Source of the DNA: Filimonas sp. | Lineage (GTDB): Bacteria > Bacteroidota > Bacteroidia > Chitinophagales > Chitinophagaceae | Reading direction: 5' to 3' | NCBI GenBank assembly: GCA_017306865.1 | Contig: JAFKHH010000013.1 | Location: forward strand, 186,001-250,000 | DNA: 64,000 nucleotides | Part shown: positions 27,065 to 35,274 of the stretch, one piece after another | Position numbering within the stretch: position 1 is the stretch's first letter | How the letters are laid out: each line of letters opens with the position of its first letter | Position numbers and translations under genes: made by a program | Notes under the pieces: model-generated | Told to the model about the DNA's origin: nothing | What the model saw: the letters and a program-made list of their open reading frames with translations, nothing else | The model's database searches: none

Positions 27065-28420
27065 CTATTTTGCCAGACTCTGTATTACATCATACTTTGT
27101 TACAATGTGGTAATCGCCCTTTTCATCTTTGGCTAATACAGCGCCATTGTCTTTTGTAATCAGGTTGCCTAATCTTTCTACCGGAGTGTCAAACGCTACA
27201 ACAGGGAAAGCATGTTCTATTACGCTGGACACAGTTGCATTTTTAATCTCCGGGTTGTTAAATACTTTTTGAAACAAACCACTCTCACTTACTGAGCCGA
27301 TCATCTCTTCATTTTCTAATACAGGTATGTGTTCAATGTCGTACTTCTTCATTATATCTACCGCATCAGATACACTGTGGGAAGGGGAGACAGTTACAAG
27401 GCGCTTGCTGTCGCGCGCGCTTACAATGTCTTTAAATGTTTTTACATCCAGGAAGCCACGTTCCATCATCCACTGGTCGTTGTATATTTTAGCTACATAG
27501 CGGCTACCATGGTCATGGAAAATACAAACCACCACATCATCCTTCTTCAGTTTGTTTTTCAGTTGCATCAGGCCTTGCAGGCAGCTACCTGCGCTGTAAC
27601 CACAAAACAGGCCTTCTTCCTTCGCTATACGGCGGGCCATTACAGCACCGTCTTTATCCGTAACCTGTTCAAACTGGTCTATCACACTCATGTCATAGTT
27701 CTCCGGCACAAAGTCTTCGCCAAAGCCCTCGCTTATGTATGGGTGTACCTCATTCATATCTATCTCACCGGTACGGAAGTATTTTGTCAGGAGAGAGCCG
27801 TACACATCTATCGCCCAGATCTGTATGTTCGGATTTTTTTCTTTCAGGAACTGTGCCGTACCCGTTACAGTACCACCTGTACCTGCTGTACATACCAGGT
27901 GCGTGATCTTACCTTCAGTTTGTTCCCATATTTCAGGGCCTGTTGTTTCATAGTGCGCCAGCCTGTTAGCCAGGTTGTCGTACTGGTTAAAGTGGTAAGA
28001 GTTGGGAATCTCTTTTGCCAGCCTGCGCGCCACAGAGTAGTAGCTGCGCGGATCATCCGGCTCTACGTTTGTAGGGCATACGATCACCTCAGCACCCACC
28101 GCTTTTAGTATGTCAAATTTTTCCTTTGATTGCTTATCTGTTGTTGTGAAAATACATTTGTATCCCTTTACGACTGCTGCCAGTGCAAGGCCCATACCTG
28201 TGTTACCACTTGTACACTCGATGATTGTGCCACCCGGTTTTATCTTTCCTTCCTGCTCTGCCACCTCCAGCATCTTCAGCGCCATACGGTCTTTAATAGA
28301 GTTGCCAGGGTTGAAGTAATCAACCTTTGCCAAAACCGTAGCCGGCAGATCTTTTGTGATCTTGTTTAACTTGATTAACGGTGTATTTCCAATCGTTTCT
28401 AAGATATTATTCAGCCACAT
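27065..28420 (-). CDS. Cystathionine beta-synthase with C-terminal CBS domain pair
   Basis: PLP enzyme that condenses serine (or O-acetylserine) with homocysteine, linking methionine and cysteine metabolism. The 451-residue protein has the PLP Lys43 in GNSIKDRM, 'TSGNTGMG' near 70-77 and the phosphate loop 'GTGGTVTG' near 180. The C-terminal 110 residues carry two CBS motifs ('SVSDAVDIMKKYDIEHIPVL' and later) that in homologues sense adenosine ligands. This CBS tail argues for cystathionine beta-synthase rather than plain cysteine synthase, but the substrate is not proven. A TATCTTTA box upstream on the minus strand could be its -7 element. Confidence 0.87.
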   Translation of the reverse strand: MWLNNILETIGNTPLIKLNKITKDLPATVLAKVDYFNPGNSIKDRMALKMLEVAEQEGKIKPGGTIIECTSGNTGMGLALAAVVKGYKCIFTTTDKQSKEKFDILKAVGAEVIVCPTNVEPDDPRSYYSVARRLAKEIPNSYHFNQYDNLANRLAHYETTGPEIWEQTEGKITHLVCTAGTGGTVTGTAQFLKEKNPNIQIWAIDVYGSLLTKYFRTGEIDMNEVHPYISEGFGEDFVPENYDMSVIDQFEQVTDKDGAVMARRIAKEEGLFCGYSAGSCLQGLMQLKNKLKKDDVVVCIFHDHGSRYVAKIYNDQWMMERGFLDVKTFKDIVSARDSKRLVTVSPSHSVSDAVDIMKKYDIEHIPVLENEEMIGSVSESGLFQKVFNNPEIKNATVSSVIEHAFPVVAFDTPVERLGNLITKDNGAVLAKDEKGDYHIVTKYDVIQSLAK

Positions 28421-28452
28421 ATACGTGTGTTTTGAGTGTAAAGATAACTAAC

Positions 28453-28587
28453 ATGTCAGATGTACGATGTTAGATGTAAATTAAGCAGGCATGAATCGTG
28501 AGCCGGTAATCATGAATACTGTTGCGTATGCAAAACCGTTTAATCTATTCAGCAGTATTCACGATTGACGATTCACGCCTCACGTTC
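28453..28587. repeat. ACATCGTACAT unit (copy 4) and GATTCACG inverted pair
   Basis: 28453-28477 is a shifted version of the double word in minus orientation, about 35 bases before the cystathionine beta-synthase ATG. 28493-28524 and 28555-28587 are inverted members of the GATTCACG family, with the words CATGAATCGTGAG and CAATCGTGAATACTG on the complement. Confidence 0.75.
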
Positions 28588-28588
28588 A

Positions 28589-30175
28589 CTATTTCATCAG
28601 CTCCAGCGCTTTCAGCACCATTTTATCGTCTTTATTAATGACTTCAAAGTAGCCTTCTGTGCGCCAGATCTGTCTTGCTAAGAAAGCCTCTACATATTGC
28701 ATCAGGCGTGTTTTTTCTTTTGCTGATACTTTAGACAGGTCTATGCTGTCTCTCTTTGCAAATGCAGTCAGTGCATTCCATTCTGTTTCTGTTGTGGCGA
28801 AACGTTTAGCAAAGTCATCAGCCGATTTATATTGTGCAAACTGAGCTTTGTTTTGTACATAATACGTGTACACAAAATTGCTGAGTGTGCCTTTAAAGTA
28901 TAACTCACTGATCTCTTTTGGTTGAGAAGTAGTGTCGTATGGTATAAAGATGTCAGGTGTAATACCGCCGCCACCATATACAATATGACCGGCCTTTGTT
29001 TTAAAGGCAGGCCCGCTTGGCTTGGAAGTATCGCCCTTTACCACCTCACCATCGTGAAAGCGTTCTATCAGCTCTTCTTCATATTTATCCTTGCCCTTGT
29101 TATAAGGCTTTTGAATGTTTCTGCCCAGCGGTGTATAATAGCGCGCTACAGTAAGGCGAAGTGCAGACCCGTCACTCAGCAGGAACTGCTGTTGCACCAG
29201 CCCTTTACCAAACGTTCTGCGGCCTACCAGTGTAGCCCTGTCCCAATCCTGCAATGCGCCGGAAAGCACCTCGCTTGCAGAGGCAGATGTTTCATCTACC
29301 AGTACTACCAGTTTACCCGTTTCGAACAAGCCGTCACGTTTCGATTTGAAATCTACACGCGGCGCTTTGCTGCCTTCCGTATATACGATCAGCTTGTTAT
29401 CATCCAAAAATTCGTCTGCTATATCTACCGCCTCGTTCAGTAAACCTCCGCCATTGCCCCGCAGGTCCAGCACCAGTTGTTTCATACCTAACTTCTGTAA
29501 CTTTTCCAGGTTAAACATGAACTCTTCGTATGTCGTTTCTGCAAATTTATTGATGCGGATAAAACCCGTAGTAGGCGTAAGCATATAAGCCACATCTACA
29601 GATGGTACAGGAATGGTGCCGCGGGTAATGGTAAAGTTCTGCATTTGCGAACCGCGCAGTACAGCCACTTTTACAGACGTACCGCCAGGGCCGCGCAGGT
29701 ATTTACGAATATCATCCGGTTTCAATTTTTTACCTGCAAGCGTAACGGAGTCGTTCACATTTATGATCTTGTCACCCACCTGCAAGCCAGCTTTGAAAGA
29801 CGGGCCATTTTCTATTACATTCAACACATTCACTGTATCATTAAACATCTGGAATTCTACACCTATACCCTGGAAGTTGCCCATCAACTGCTCGTTTACA
29901 CCAGCCACTTCTTTTGCCGGTATATATACAGAGTGCGGGTCCAGGTTTGCCAGTACATTGTTGATCACAACATTTTTCATACTGTCAGAGCTAATATCAT
30001 CTACATATTTGCTTTTGATCAGGTCCAGCACTTCCTGCATAGATGTGCGCTGTGTGTTCCTGAAAAAAACGCCGCCCGATGTGTTCTCTTTTACCTTATA
30101 CCCGATAAACATGCCAACGGTCATTACCATTGCAAAAAGTACGGGCAACCAAACCTGCAATTTTTTACTTCCCAT
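28589..30175 (-). CDS. ctpA: S41 family C-terminal processing protease
   Basis: Serine protease of the periplasm that cuts C-termini of envelope proteins. The 528-residue protein has an N-terminal membrane anchor (about 8-25), a PDZ domain (about 85-170 with 'NFQGIGVEF', 'GDKIINVND'), and the S41 catalytic domain with the nucleophile Ser in 'DETSASASEVLSGALQD' (about 290-306) and the Lys in 'GRRTFGKGLVQQ' (about 315-326). A C-terminal extension of about 150 residues is normal in Bacteroidota. Gene symbol by analogy; several S41 proteases usually occur per genome. Confidence 0.9.
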   Translation of the reverse strand: MGSKKLQVWLPVLFAMVMTVGMFIGYKVKENTSGGVFFRNTQRTSMQEVLDLIKSKYVDDISSDSMKNVVINNVLANLDPHSVYIPAKEVAGVNEQLMGNFQGIGVEFQMFNDTVNVLNVIENGPSFKAGLQVGDKIINVNDSVTLAGKKLKPDDIRKYLRGPGGTSVKVAVLRGSQMQNFTITRGTIPVPSVDVAYMLTPTTGFIRINKFAETTYEEFMFNLEKLQKLGMKQLVLDLRGNGGGLLNEAVDIADEFLDDNKLIVYTEGSKAPRVDFKSKRDGLFETGKLVVLVDETSASASEVLSGALQDWDRATLVGRRTFGKGLVQQQFLLSDGSALRLTVARYYTPLGRNIQKPYNKGKDKYEEELIERFHDGEVVKGDTSKPSGPAFKTKAGHIVYGGGGITPDIFIPYDTTSQPKEISELYFKGTLSNFVYTYYVQNKAQFAQYKSADDFAKRFATTETEWNALTAFAKRDSIDLSKVSAKEKTRLMQYVEAFLARQIWRTEGYFEVINKDDKMVLKALELMK

Positions 30176-30821
30176 ATCTGAATTTAAAAATGGTTGAATT
30201 GTTTAATTGTTGAATGGTTAAATGAACTGAACGAATACTTTCCAGGTAGCCGGCAGTTGTACATCTTTCATCGTTCCTTGCGTCGCACACTTGAACAGTT
30301 TGTTCATTCTTGAGCAATCCGGAATGATCTACAAGTTTGACATTTGAAATGAGAGCGCTAACCCACTAATCCATCTCAAATATTAAATATCAAATGTCGA
30401 ATCCGACCCTCGGTTTGGTAAAACTGTTGGAAAACAATTACTTATCCAGCAATTTAACCACGTAACCATGCAACAATTTTGTTTTTTCCAAAGTGCGAAT
30501 ATCCTATAAATCATTCATGCAGACGGGGTAAAGTAGGAGAAAGGGGGAAAAATTATCCTAACGGTAAAATAGGGTCGCAATATTTTTTTGTTTTTTTAAT
30601 GGCTTGGTGCGGGATTGTGCAGGATTCTACCCTTATATTTGTTGGAAGGAAAGTATTGTGGTGGTGAATCTGCGAATCACTGCTTGATAAAGTAGTTTTT
30701 GGCGATGTACTGCTGGCGCATGAGAAGGTTGTTGCGGTTTTTATTGCGTCTTTCTCCCAAAGAGACGGTTAGCTGTAGCAACAGCTGTTATTCTGCAAAA
30801 CGGTATTTTTAAATAAAAACT
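30176..30821. repeat. 646-base repeat-rich gap, nested inverted repeats
   Basis: Outer ATTGTT-family arms at 30191-30223 and 30446-30481 enclose an inner inverted pair of the AAATTTGAGA family (30339-30354 and 30374-30398). The short ORF at 30479-30667 has no recognisable content. The last 100 bases before 30822 probably carry the promoter of the sugar kinase, but no convincing TAnnTTTG box is seen (GGTATTTTTAA at 30802 is the best). Confidence 0.65.
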
Positions 30822-31664
30822 ATGGCTGTAAAACTGATCGCTGACAGTGGTTCCACCAAATGTGAATGGTGTCTTTTAGTAGATGGAAAAAAGAAAACGG
30901 TATTAACACAAGGTATCAGCCCTTATTTTCTGACAGAGGAGCAAATAGTGGCTTTATTGCAAAAGGAACTATTGCCTAAAATAAAACATGCAACAGTTTC
31001 TGAGATCTACTATTATGGAACCGGTCTTGCTAATCCTGCTAACGTAAAAATTATCAAAGGCGCTTTAGCTAAGTTGTTTCCGAAAGTAAAAGCAGAGATC
31101 AATCATGATCTGATGGGTATAGCAAGAGCTTCTTGCGGAGATGAAAAAGGAATAGCATGCATTTTAGGAACAGGTTCCAATTCCTGTTATTACAATGGAA
31201 AGAAAATAGTAAAAAATAGTCCGGGTTTAGGATATGTGCTGGGTGATGAAGGAAGCGGTGCTTACCTGGGCAGAAAGGTGATACAGTACTACCTGTACAA
31301 AACATTTGACGATGATCTTACCAGCCGCTTTGATCAGCGCTTTCAGACATCATCAAGCGAAATACTGGAAAGTGTATATAAGAAGCCGTTACCTAACAGG
31401 TACCTGGCTTCATTCGCCATCTTTCTTGCAGAGAACAGGGGGCACTACATGGTGGAAAACATTATAGAGGACGGGCTGAATGATTTCTTCTTTAACCACC
31501 TGTACAAGTATAGGGAAAGCTGGACGCTGCCTATTCACTTTGTAGGTAGTGTGGGATATGGTTTTAAAGATGTGCTGCAGAACCTGTGCGATACGTATGA
31601 GCTGGAACTGGGAAAAGTATTGAAGAACCCGATGCCGGGTTTGATAGAATATCACAATAAATAA
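30822..31664 (+). CDS. BadF/BadG-type amino-sugar kinase (GlcNAc or MurNAc kinase)
   Basis: 280-residue kinase of the ASKHA (actin-like ATPase) fold. Phosphate-binding segments are 'LIADSGSTKCEW' (5-16), 'CILGTGSNSCYYNGK' (about 112-126) and 'LGDEGSGAYLGR' (about 140-151). The family contains N-acetylglucosamine kinases and, in Bacteroidota, MurK-like kinases. Since murQ follows 89 bases later in the same direction, the substrate is probably N-acetylmuramic acid, N-acetylglucosamine, or both, from cell-wall turnover; this is inference from the neighbour, as in the murK-murQ pair of Tannerella. No transporter gene accompanies them. Confidence 0.85.
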   Translation: MAVKLIADSGSTKCEWCLLVDGKKKTVLTQGISPYFLTEEQIVALLQKELLPKIKHATVSEIYYYGTGLANPANVKIIKGALAKLFPKVKAEINHDLMGIARASCGDEKGIACILGTGSNSCYYNGKKIVKNSPGLGYVLGDEGSGAYLGRKVIQYYLYKTFDDDLTSRFDQRFQTSSSEILESVYKKPLPNRYLASFAIFLAENRGHYMVENIIEDGLNDFFFNHLYKYRESWTLPIHFVGSVGYGFKDVLQNLCDTYELELGKVLKNPMPGLIEYHNK

Positions 31665-31753
31665 AGGTTGCTTGTGCTGAAGAGATGTATGGAATCTTAT
31701 AGGCCGGGCACCCATCTTGAACCCTGAAAAACGAAACAAATTAAGAATTCCGC

Positions 31754-32578
31754 ATGTCTAAACTGATTAGAGTAACAGAACAACCGTCGCATTACAGACA
31801 CCTGGAAGAAATGAATATCCGGGAGTTGCTGGAAAGCATGAACAAGGAAGATATTACCGTACCAATGGCTGTGCAGAAATCAATACCCCAGATAGAAAAA
31901 CTGGTAGCTGCAATTAGCGACAGGATGTTGGCAGGAGGTAGATTGTTTTACATCGGCGCAGGTACAAGCGGAAGGCTTGGTGTAGTAGATGCGAGCGAGT
32001 GCCCGCCTACGTATGGGGTACCTTACGGCCTGGTAGTAGGCATTATTGCCGGTGGCGATGTGGCTATTACCCGAGCAGTAGAGTTTGCGGAAGATGATAT
32101 GGAACAAGGCTGGGCAGACCTGCAGAAATATGATATTAATGAAAAAGATGTAGTAATAGGCCTGGCTGCAAGCGGCACTACACCGTATGTGATCGGTGCT
32201 TTGCAAAAATGCCGCGATAACAATATTATTACCGGCTGTGTAGTATGCAACCCGGGTAGCCCGGTAGCTGAAAACGCTGACTTCCCTGTAGAGGTGGTAG
32301 TAGGGCCGGAATTTGTAACGGGAAGCACGCGTATGAAAAGCGGTACGGCACAAAAGCTGGTGCTGAACATGGTGTCTACTTCTGTTATGATACAATTGGG
32401 ACGTGTGGAAGACAATAAGATGGTAAACATGCAACTGAGCAACGAAAAGCTCGTAGACAGAGGCGTGAAAATGGTTTTAGATCAACTGACAACGCTGGGC
32501 TATGAAGAAGCGAAAGCGTTGTTGATAAAATATGGCAGTGTAAAAAAAGCGGTGGAATCACAAACTGCCAAGCTCTAA
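31754..32578 (+). CDS. murQ: N-acetylmuramic acid 6-phosphate etherase MurQ
   Basis: MurQ removes the lactyl ether from MurNAc-6-phosphate to give GlcNAc-6-phosphate and lactate in peptidoglycan recycling. The 274-residue SIS-fold protein shows 'FYIGAGTSGRLGVVDASECPPTYG' (about 60-83) and 'GPEFVTGSTRMKSGTAQK' (about 180-197), both family signatures. Slightly shorter than E. coli MurQ (298) because the N-terminus and tail are trimmed. Together with the kinase upstream it makes a minimal recycling operon. A terminator follows. Confidence 0.95.
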   Translation: MSKLIRVTEQPSHYRHLEEMNIRELLESMNKEDITVPMAVQKSIPQIEKLVAAISDRMLAGGRLFYIGAGTSGRLGVVDASECPPTYGVPYGLVVGIIAGGDVAITRAVEFAEDDMEQGWADLQKYDINEKDVVIGLAASGTTPYVIGALQKCRDNNIITGCVVCNPGSPVAENADFPVEVVVGPEFVTGSTRMKSGTAQKLVLNMVSTSVMIQLGRVEDNKMVNMQLSNEKLVDRGVKMVLDQLTTLGYEEAKALLIKYGSVKKAVESQTAKL

Positions 32579-32608
32579 AGTTCAACATTGCGTAGATGTT
32601 CATAAGTT

Positions 32609-32640
32609 GAAAAAGCTCCTGTCCAGAGGGGCTTTTTCTA
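32609..32640 (+). terminator. Intrinsic terminator after murQ
   Basis: GAAAAAGCTCC and GGGGCTTTTTC make a 10-11 base stem around CAGA-type loop sequence, ending in TTTTTC, 31 bases behind the murQ stop. Confidence 0.8.
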
Positions 32641-32663
32641 TTTGCATACGGAAGGAAGAAAAT

Positions 32664-32800
32664 ATTCAATGAGCAATGTTCAGCGTTCAATACTCAAATG
32701 AAAATTGATCATTGAACGTTGAGCATTGAACATGCTGTCACTTTCCCTGGCACAGGACTTTTACCTATAAGCGGGAGCTTTGCGCCTGTGAAACATTTTG
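32664..32800. repeat. GAACATTGAGC inverted pair and compact GCGCAGG palindrome
   Basis: 32664-32698 and 32705-32731 are inverted members of a family made of AATGTTCAGCGTTCAAT words. Right behind, 32752-32796 (CCTGGCACAGGAC ... CGGGAGCTTTGCGCC) has the same two ends as the TIR element at 33949-34348 with only about 20 bases between them; it looks like a minimal version. Confidence 0.65.
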
Positions 32801-32840
32801 CCTGAGGGCAAAGGGAGTTGTGGGAGAAGAAGGTACTCTA

Positions 32841-33374
32841 CTACAATGATTGAATAAAGTGCATATATCCCGGGATGCTTTGCTCTATCCACTCGCTTGT
32901 TGCATTTAATTCTATGCCATAATAGGCATAGAAAGAACTGTAATCAGCCCTTACATATTTAAACGTAAGTTCAAACGGGGTTGTAAGCTCTTTTAACGTG
33001 TATTGATACTTTCCCCCGGCCACATACTCATGCTCATCTATTCCTGCCGAGATGACCAGTGCAACTTTTTTACCGGACATTTTATACCCGCTTTTGCTGC
33101 CATAAGCCCAGCCGTAAGTTAATACCTCGTCCTGCCATTTTTTAAGTAATGGCGGAGAGCTGAACCAATACAAAGGAAACTGGAATACGATCTTATCATA
33201 AGCTTCAATAAGCCGTTGCTCCTTTTCTATATCGATCTGCTCATCAGGGTATGCCATATACAGGTCATGTATATGATATAGGTCCGGATGTTTCTGTAAC
33301 TCTTCTATCCAGCGCTTATTTATCAACGACTCCTGAAGATTCGGATGTGTGATAATGATTAATGTCTTATTCAT
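32841..33374 (-). CDS. NAD(P)H oxidoreductase (flavodoxin-like, KefF/MdaB type)
   Basis: 177 residues from the Met at 33372-33374; the longer frame to 33458 would add unlikely residues. The fold is the NQO1/KefF flavodoxin-like type, shown by 'TLIIITHPNLQESLINKRW' at the start, 'QFPLYWFSSPPLLKKWQDEVLTYGWAYG' (about 75-100) and 'GKKVALVISAG'. Such enzymes reduce quinones or electrophiles with FMN or FAD. It is divergent from an HxlR regulator 94 bases away, the usual layout for a redox- or quinone-induced reductase, so control by that regulator is likely. Confidence 0.85.
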   Translation of the reverse strand: MNKTLIIITHPNLQESLINKRWIEELQKHPDLYHIHDLYMAYPDEQIDIEKEQRLIEAYDKIVFQFPLYWFSSPPLLKKWQDEVLTYGWAYGSKSGYKMSGKKVALVISAGIDEHEYVAGGKYQYTLKELTTPFELTFKYVRADYSSFYAYYGIELNATSEWIEQSIPGYMHFIQSL

Positions 33375-33428
33375 GTTGCCTGTATAATTCTGCAGCACAA
33401 AAGTAGATAGGTAACCTGTTATTTCGTA

Positions 33429-33457
33429 TGTTAGCAACCAATTGTACGATACTAACA
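33429..33457. promoter_or_regulatory. Candidate operator between the oxidoreductase and hxlR genes
   Basis: TGTTAG and CTAACA form an inverted repeat with 17 bases between them, in the 94-base divergent gap. HxlR proteins bind such dyads near the start of the target gene, which here is ten bases from the HxlR ATG at 33469. Binding is inferred, not shown. Confidence 0.4.
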
Positions 33458-33468
33458 AAAATGTAAGT

Positions 33469-33822
33469 ATGAGTAAAATAAAAGAGACATCAGTTAACTA
33501 CGAAAACAAACGGAACCTGAGCAAGGAGTGTGCGGAAGTATATGCTGCAAATCTCATTGGTGGGCAATGGACACTGGCCATTTGTTGTCACCTGACAGTA
33601 GGGAAACTACGCTTTGGAGAATTGAAAAAGCTTATCCCGGGGATTACAGAGCGTATGTTGACATTGCAGCTACGGAAACTGGAAGAGAATAAACTGATAA
33701 CACGGACCGTGTATGCGGAAGTGCCGCCACGCGTGGAGTATGAACTTACTAAAAGTGGCCAGCAACTTGGCCCCATATTAAGACAACTGGAAGAGTGGGG
33801 CAAGAAACATAAAAAATTTTAA
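33469..33822 (+). CDS. HxlR family winged-helix regulator
   Basis: 117 residues from the ATG at 33469; an upstream ATG at 33442 is in frame but would overlap the likely operator. The HxlR domain is clear: 'IGGQWTLAICCHLTVGKLRFGELKKLIPGITERMLTLQLRKLEENKLITR' (kept in two parts: helix-turn-helix about 40-75, wing about 80-95) and 'YELTKSGQQLGPIL' near the end. HxlR proteins sense aldehydes or quinones, often by a cysteine near residue 10-15; Cys here sits in 'KECAEVY'. It probably controls the divergent oxidoreductase. Confidence 0.88.
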   Translation: MSKIKETSVNYENKRNLSKECAEVYAANLIGGQWTLAICCHLTVGKLRFGELKKLIPGITERMLTLQLRKLEENKLITRTVYAEVPPRVEYELTKSGQQLGPILRQLEEWGKKHKKF

Positions 33823-33889
33823 CATGCTGCCAAATAGAAAGAATGGAGCGTAATATTCAATTGGAAAATGCTTCGTAAACGTTGCGCAT

Positions 33890-34413
33890 TGGGCGTTTCT
33901 CCGCCCCCCATTCGAAATTCCTTGTTCCTTGTTCATCTGTTCCTACCTCACTGGCGCAGGACTCCCGTCCTGTGTTTAAATGTTACTTAGCCGTAAGCCG
34001 AAAGAGACTAGTATTTGCAATCACTATTAATTGCTGTTTTTAATAATAAATAAGCACAGGCCGGGAGGCCATAAGTGTTCGAAAGACGTTGATATATAAT
34101 CTCAGCAAAAAATATAGCGTGTACTAGCTATGACAGAGAGCCGGAGGCTCGATAGAATGGTAGAAAGATATATCCCACACCAATCAGAGCCGCAGCGCGG
34201 CGACAGAATTATTCGCTTGCAAAACGATTCAATCTGTCGCTCCTCCGGAGCTCAACTGCTTGCATGAATAATTAAACTACCAATCTGGCGTCCCTCTGGG
34301 ACTTTATTATTCTTTCGAATACCTATGGGCGGGAGCCCTGCGCTAGGGAGGGAATTGGGCGTTTCCCGATCCCCATTCGAAATTCCTTGTTCCTTGTTCA
34401 TCTGTTCCTACCT
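33890..34413. repeat. Direct repeats of about 58 bp flanking the TIR element
   Basis: Left copy 33890-33947 and right copy 34356-34413 share TTGGGCGTTTC, CCCCATTCGAAATTCC, TTGTTCCTTGTTCATCTG and TTCCTACCT. The left one ends directly before the left TIR. The right one runs into the rlmB promoter box. The duplicated length is too great for an ordinary transposition target-site duplication; the segment may be a repeat family in its own right or the result of recombination. Confidence 0.75.
33949..34348. mobile_element. TIR-bounded element with periodic mini-hairpins (MITE/REP-like)
   Basis: Ends 33949-33972 and 34325-34348 are imperfect terminal inverted repeats (18 of 24 positions pair), each with an internal GCGCAGG...CTCCCG core. 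Between them are four 13-base hairpins, each with a 5-bp stem and a 3-base loop: 34138-34150 (GAGCC GGA GGCTC), 34189-34201 (GCCGC AGC GCGGC), 34239-34251 (GCTCC TCC GGAGC) and 34290-34302 (GTCCC TCT GGGAC). Start spacings are 51, 50 and 51. The first two are followed by CGAYAGAAT, the last two are preceded by its complement, so the array is itself mirror-symmetric around 34220. Two further dyads sit at 33957-33972 and 34059-34070. No ORF. Confidence 0.75.
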
Positions 34414-34416
34414 TTG
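34386..34416 (+). promoter_or_regulatory. Promoter of the rlmB-type gene
   Basis: CTTG at 34386-34389, 19 bases, then TACCTTTG at 34409-34416, close to the TTTG-N19-TAnnTTTG consensus, and seven bases before the ATG at 34424. In the left direct-repeat copy the same position reads TACCTCAC, so the -7 box exists only in the right copy. Confidence 0.65.
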
Positions 34417-34423
34417 CCGTTCT

Positions 34424-35173
34424 ATGTTCCAATCAAAGAAAAATATAATAGCCGGTCGCAATCCTGTGATAGAGGCATTGAAATCGGGCCAGCCGATCGA
34501 TAAGATCATGATGTTTAAGAACGCTTCGGGCGATGTGATACAGGAGATCAGGGCGCTGGCAAAAGAGGGTAATGTGCCGGTACAGCACGTACCAAACGAA
34601 AAACTGAACAGTCTTACAAATGTGCAGCACCAGGGAGTAATAGCCTTTAAATCTTCCATTCAGTACCAGGATTTGCAACAGGTAATAGACTGGGTAGTGG
34701 GCAGTGGCGAAACGCCATTGTTCCTGATGCTGGATGGCGTAACGGATGTACGCAACATTGGCGCTATTGCACGTAGTGCCGTATGTACAGGCGCGCAGGC
34801 CATCATTATCCCAGACAAAGGCGTAGGCGCTATGAATGAAGATGCAATGAAAAGCAGTGCTGGTGCTTTGGAAAGGATCCAGATATGCCGGGTGAATAGT
34901 TTGTTGAAGGCGTTAGACACTTTACACCTGAACGGCATTAAAGTATTTACAAGTGAAATGAAGGCTGATAAACGGCTCTTTGAAGTGGATATGACAGAGC
35001 CATGCTGCATAGTAATGGGTAATGAAGAAAAAGGCGTACAACAATATATGTCTAAGTCTGCCGATGCCCGCTTTACCATACCGATGCATGGCGATTTTGA
35101 TTCGCTGAATGTATCTGTAGCTACAGGCATGATATTGTATGAGGCGATGAAGCAACGGATGCAAGCGAAATAG
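34424..35173 (+). CDS. rlmB: TrmH/RlmB family 23S rRNA 2'-O-methyltransferase
   Basis: SPOUT methyltransferase adding a 2'-O-methyl group to a ribose in rRNA (RlmB: G2251 of 23S) or tRNA. The 249-residue protein has an N-terminal substrate-binding domain ('NIIAGRNPVIEALKSG') and the knotted SPOUT domain with three motifs: 'VRNIGAIARSA' (about 105-115), 'CIVMGNEEKGV' (about 192-202) and 'DSLNVSVATGMILYE' (about 222-236). The frame opens at 34325, but those residues lie inside the direct repeat and promoter, so the ATG at 34424 is preferred. RlmB is the best guess; TrmH cannot be excluded. Confidence 0.88.
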   Translation: MFQSKKNIIAGRNPVIEALKSGQPIDKIMMFKNASGDVIQEIRALAKEGNVPVQHVPNEKLNSLTNVQHQGVIAFKSSIQYQDLQQVIDWVVGSGETPLFLMLDGVTDVRNIGAIARSAVCTGAQAIIIPDKGVGAMNEDAMKSSAGALERIQICRVNSLLKALDTLHLNGIKVFTSEMKADKRLFEVDMTEPCCIVMGNEEKGVQQYMSKSADARFTIPMHGDFDSLNVSVATGMILYEAMKQRMQAK

Positions 35174-35175
35174 AG

Positions 35176-35274
35176 ATGTGTTACATGGTTAAATTGCTTA
35201 ATTGTTGAATTAACAATGAAACCATATAGCAATGCAACAATTATAAATTACATCGTACATCTAACATCGTACAT
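35176..35274 (+). repeat. ATTGTT inverted pair plus ACATCGTACAT unit (copy 5)
   Basis: 35176-35205 and 35214-35243 are inverted arms of the ATTGTT family; then 35250-35274 is an exact copy of the 25-base double word whose last two bases are the first two of the HMG-CoA lyase ATG. The arrangement (arms, then double word, then gene) is the same as upstream of prmA. Confidence 0.8.

Noticed and set aside
30479-30667. 62-codon ORF before the sugar kinase
   Set aside because: It begins inside an ATTGTT-family repeat and has no signal, domain or codon pattern that supports it.
34138-34302. CRISPR array
   Set aside because: The spacing is regular, but the repeated parts are not identical; only the hairpin shape is shared, and there are no cas genes.
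33949-34348. Insertion sequence with transposase
   Set aside because: No ORF of useful length lies between the inverted repeats; if mobile it must depend on an enzyme encoded elsewhere.
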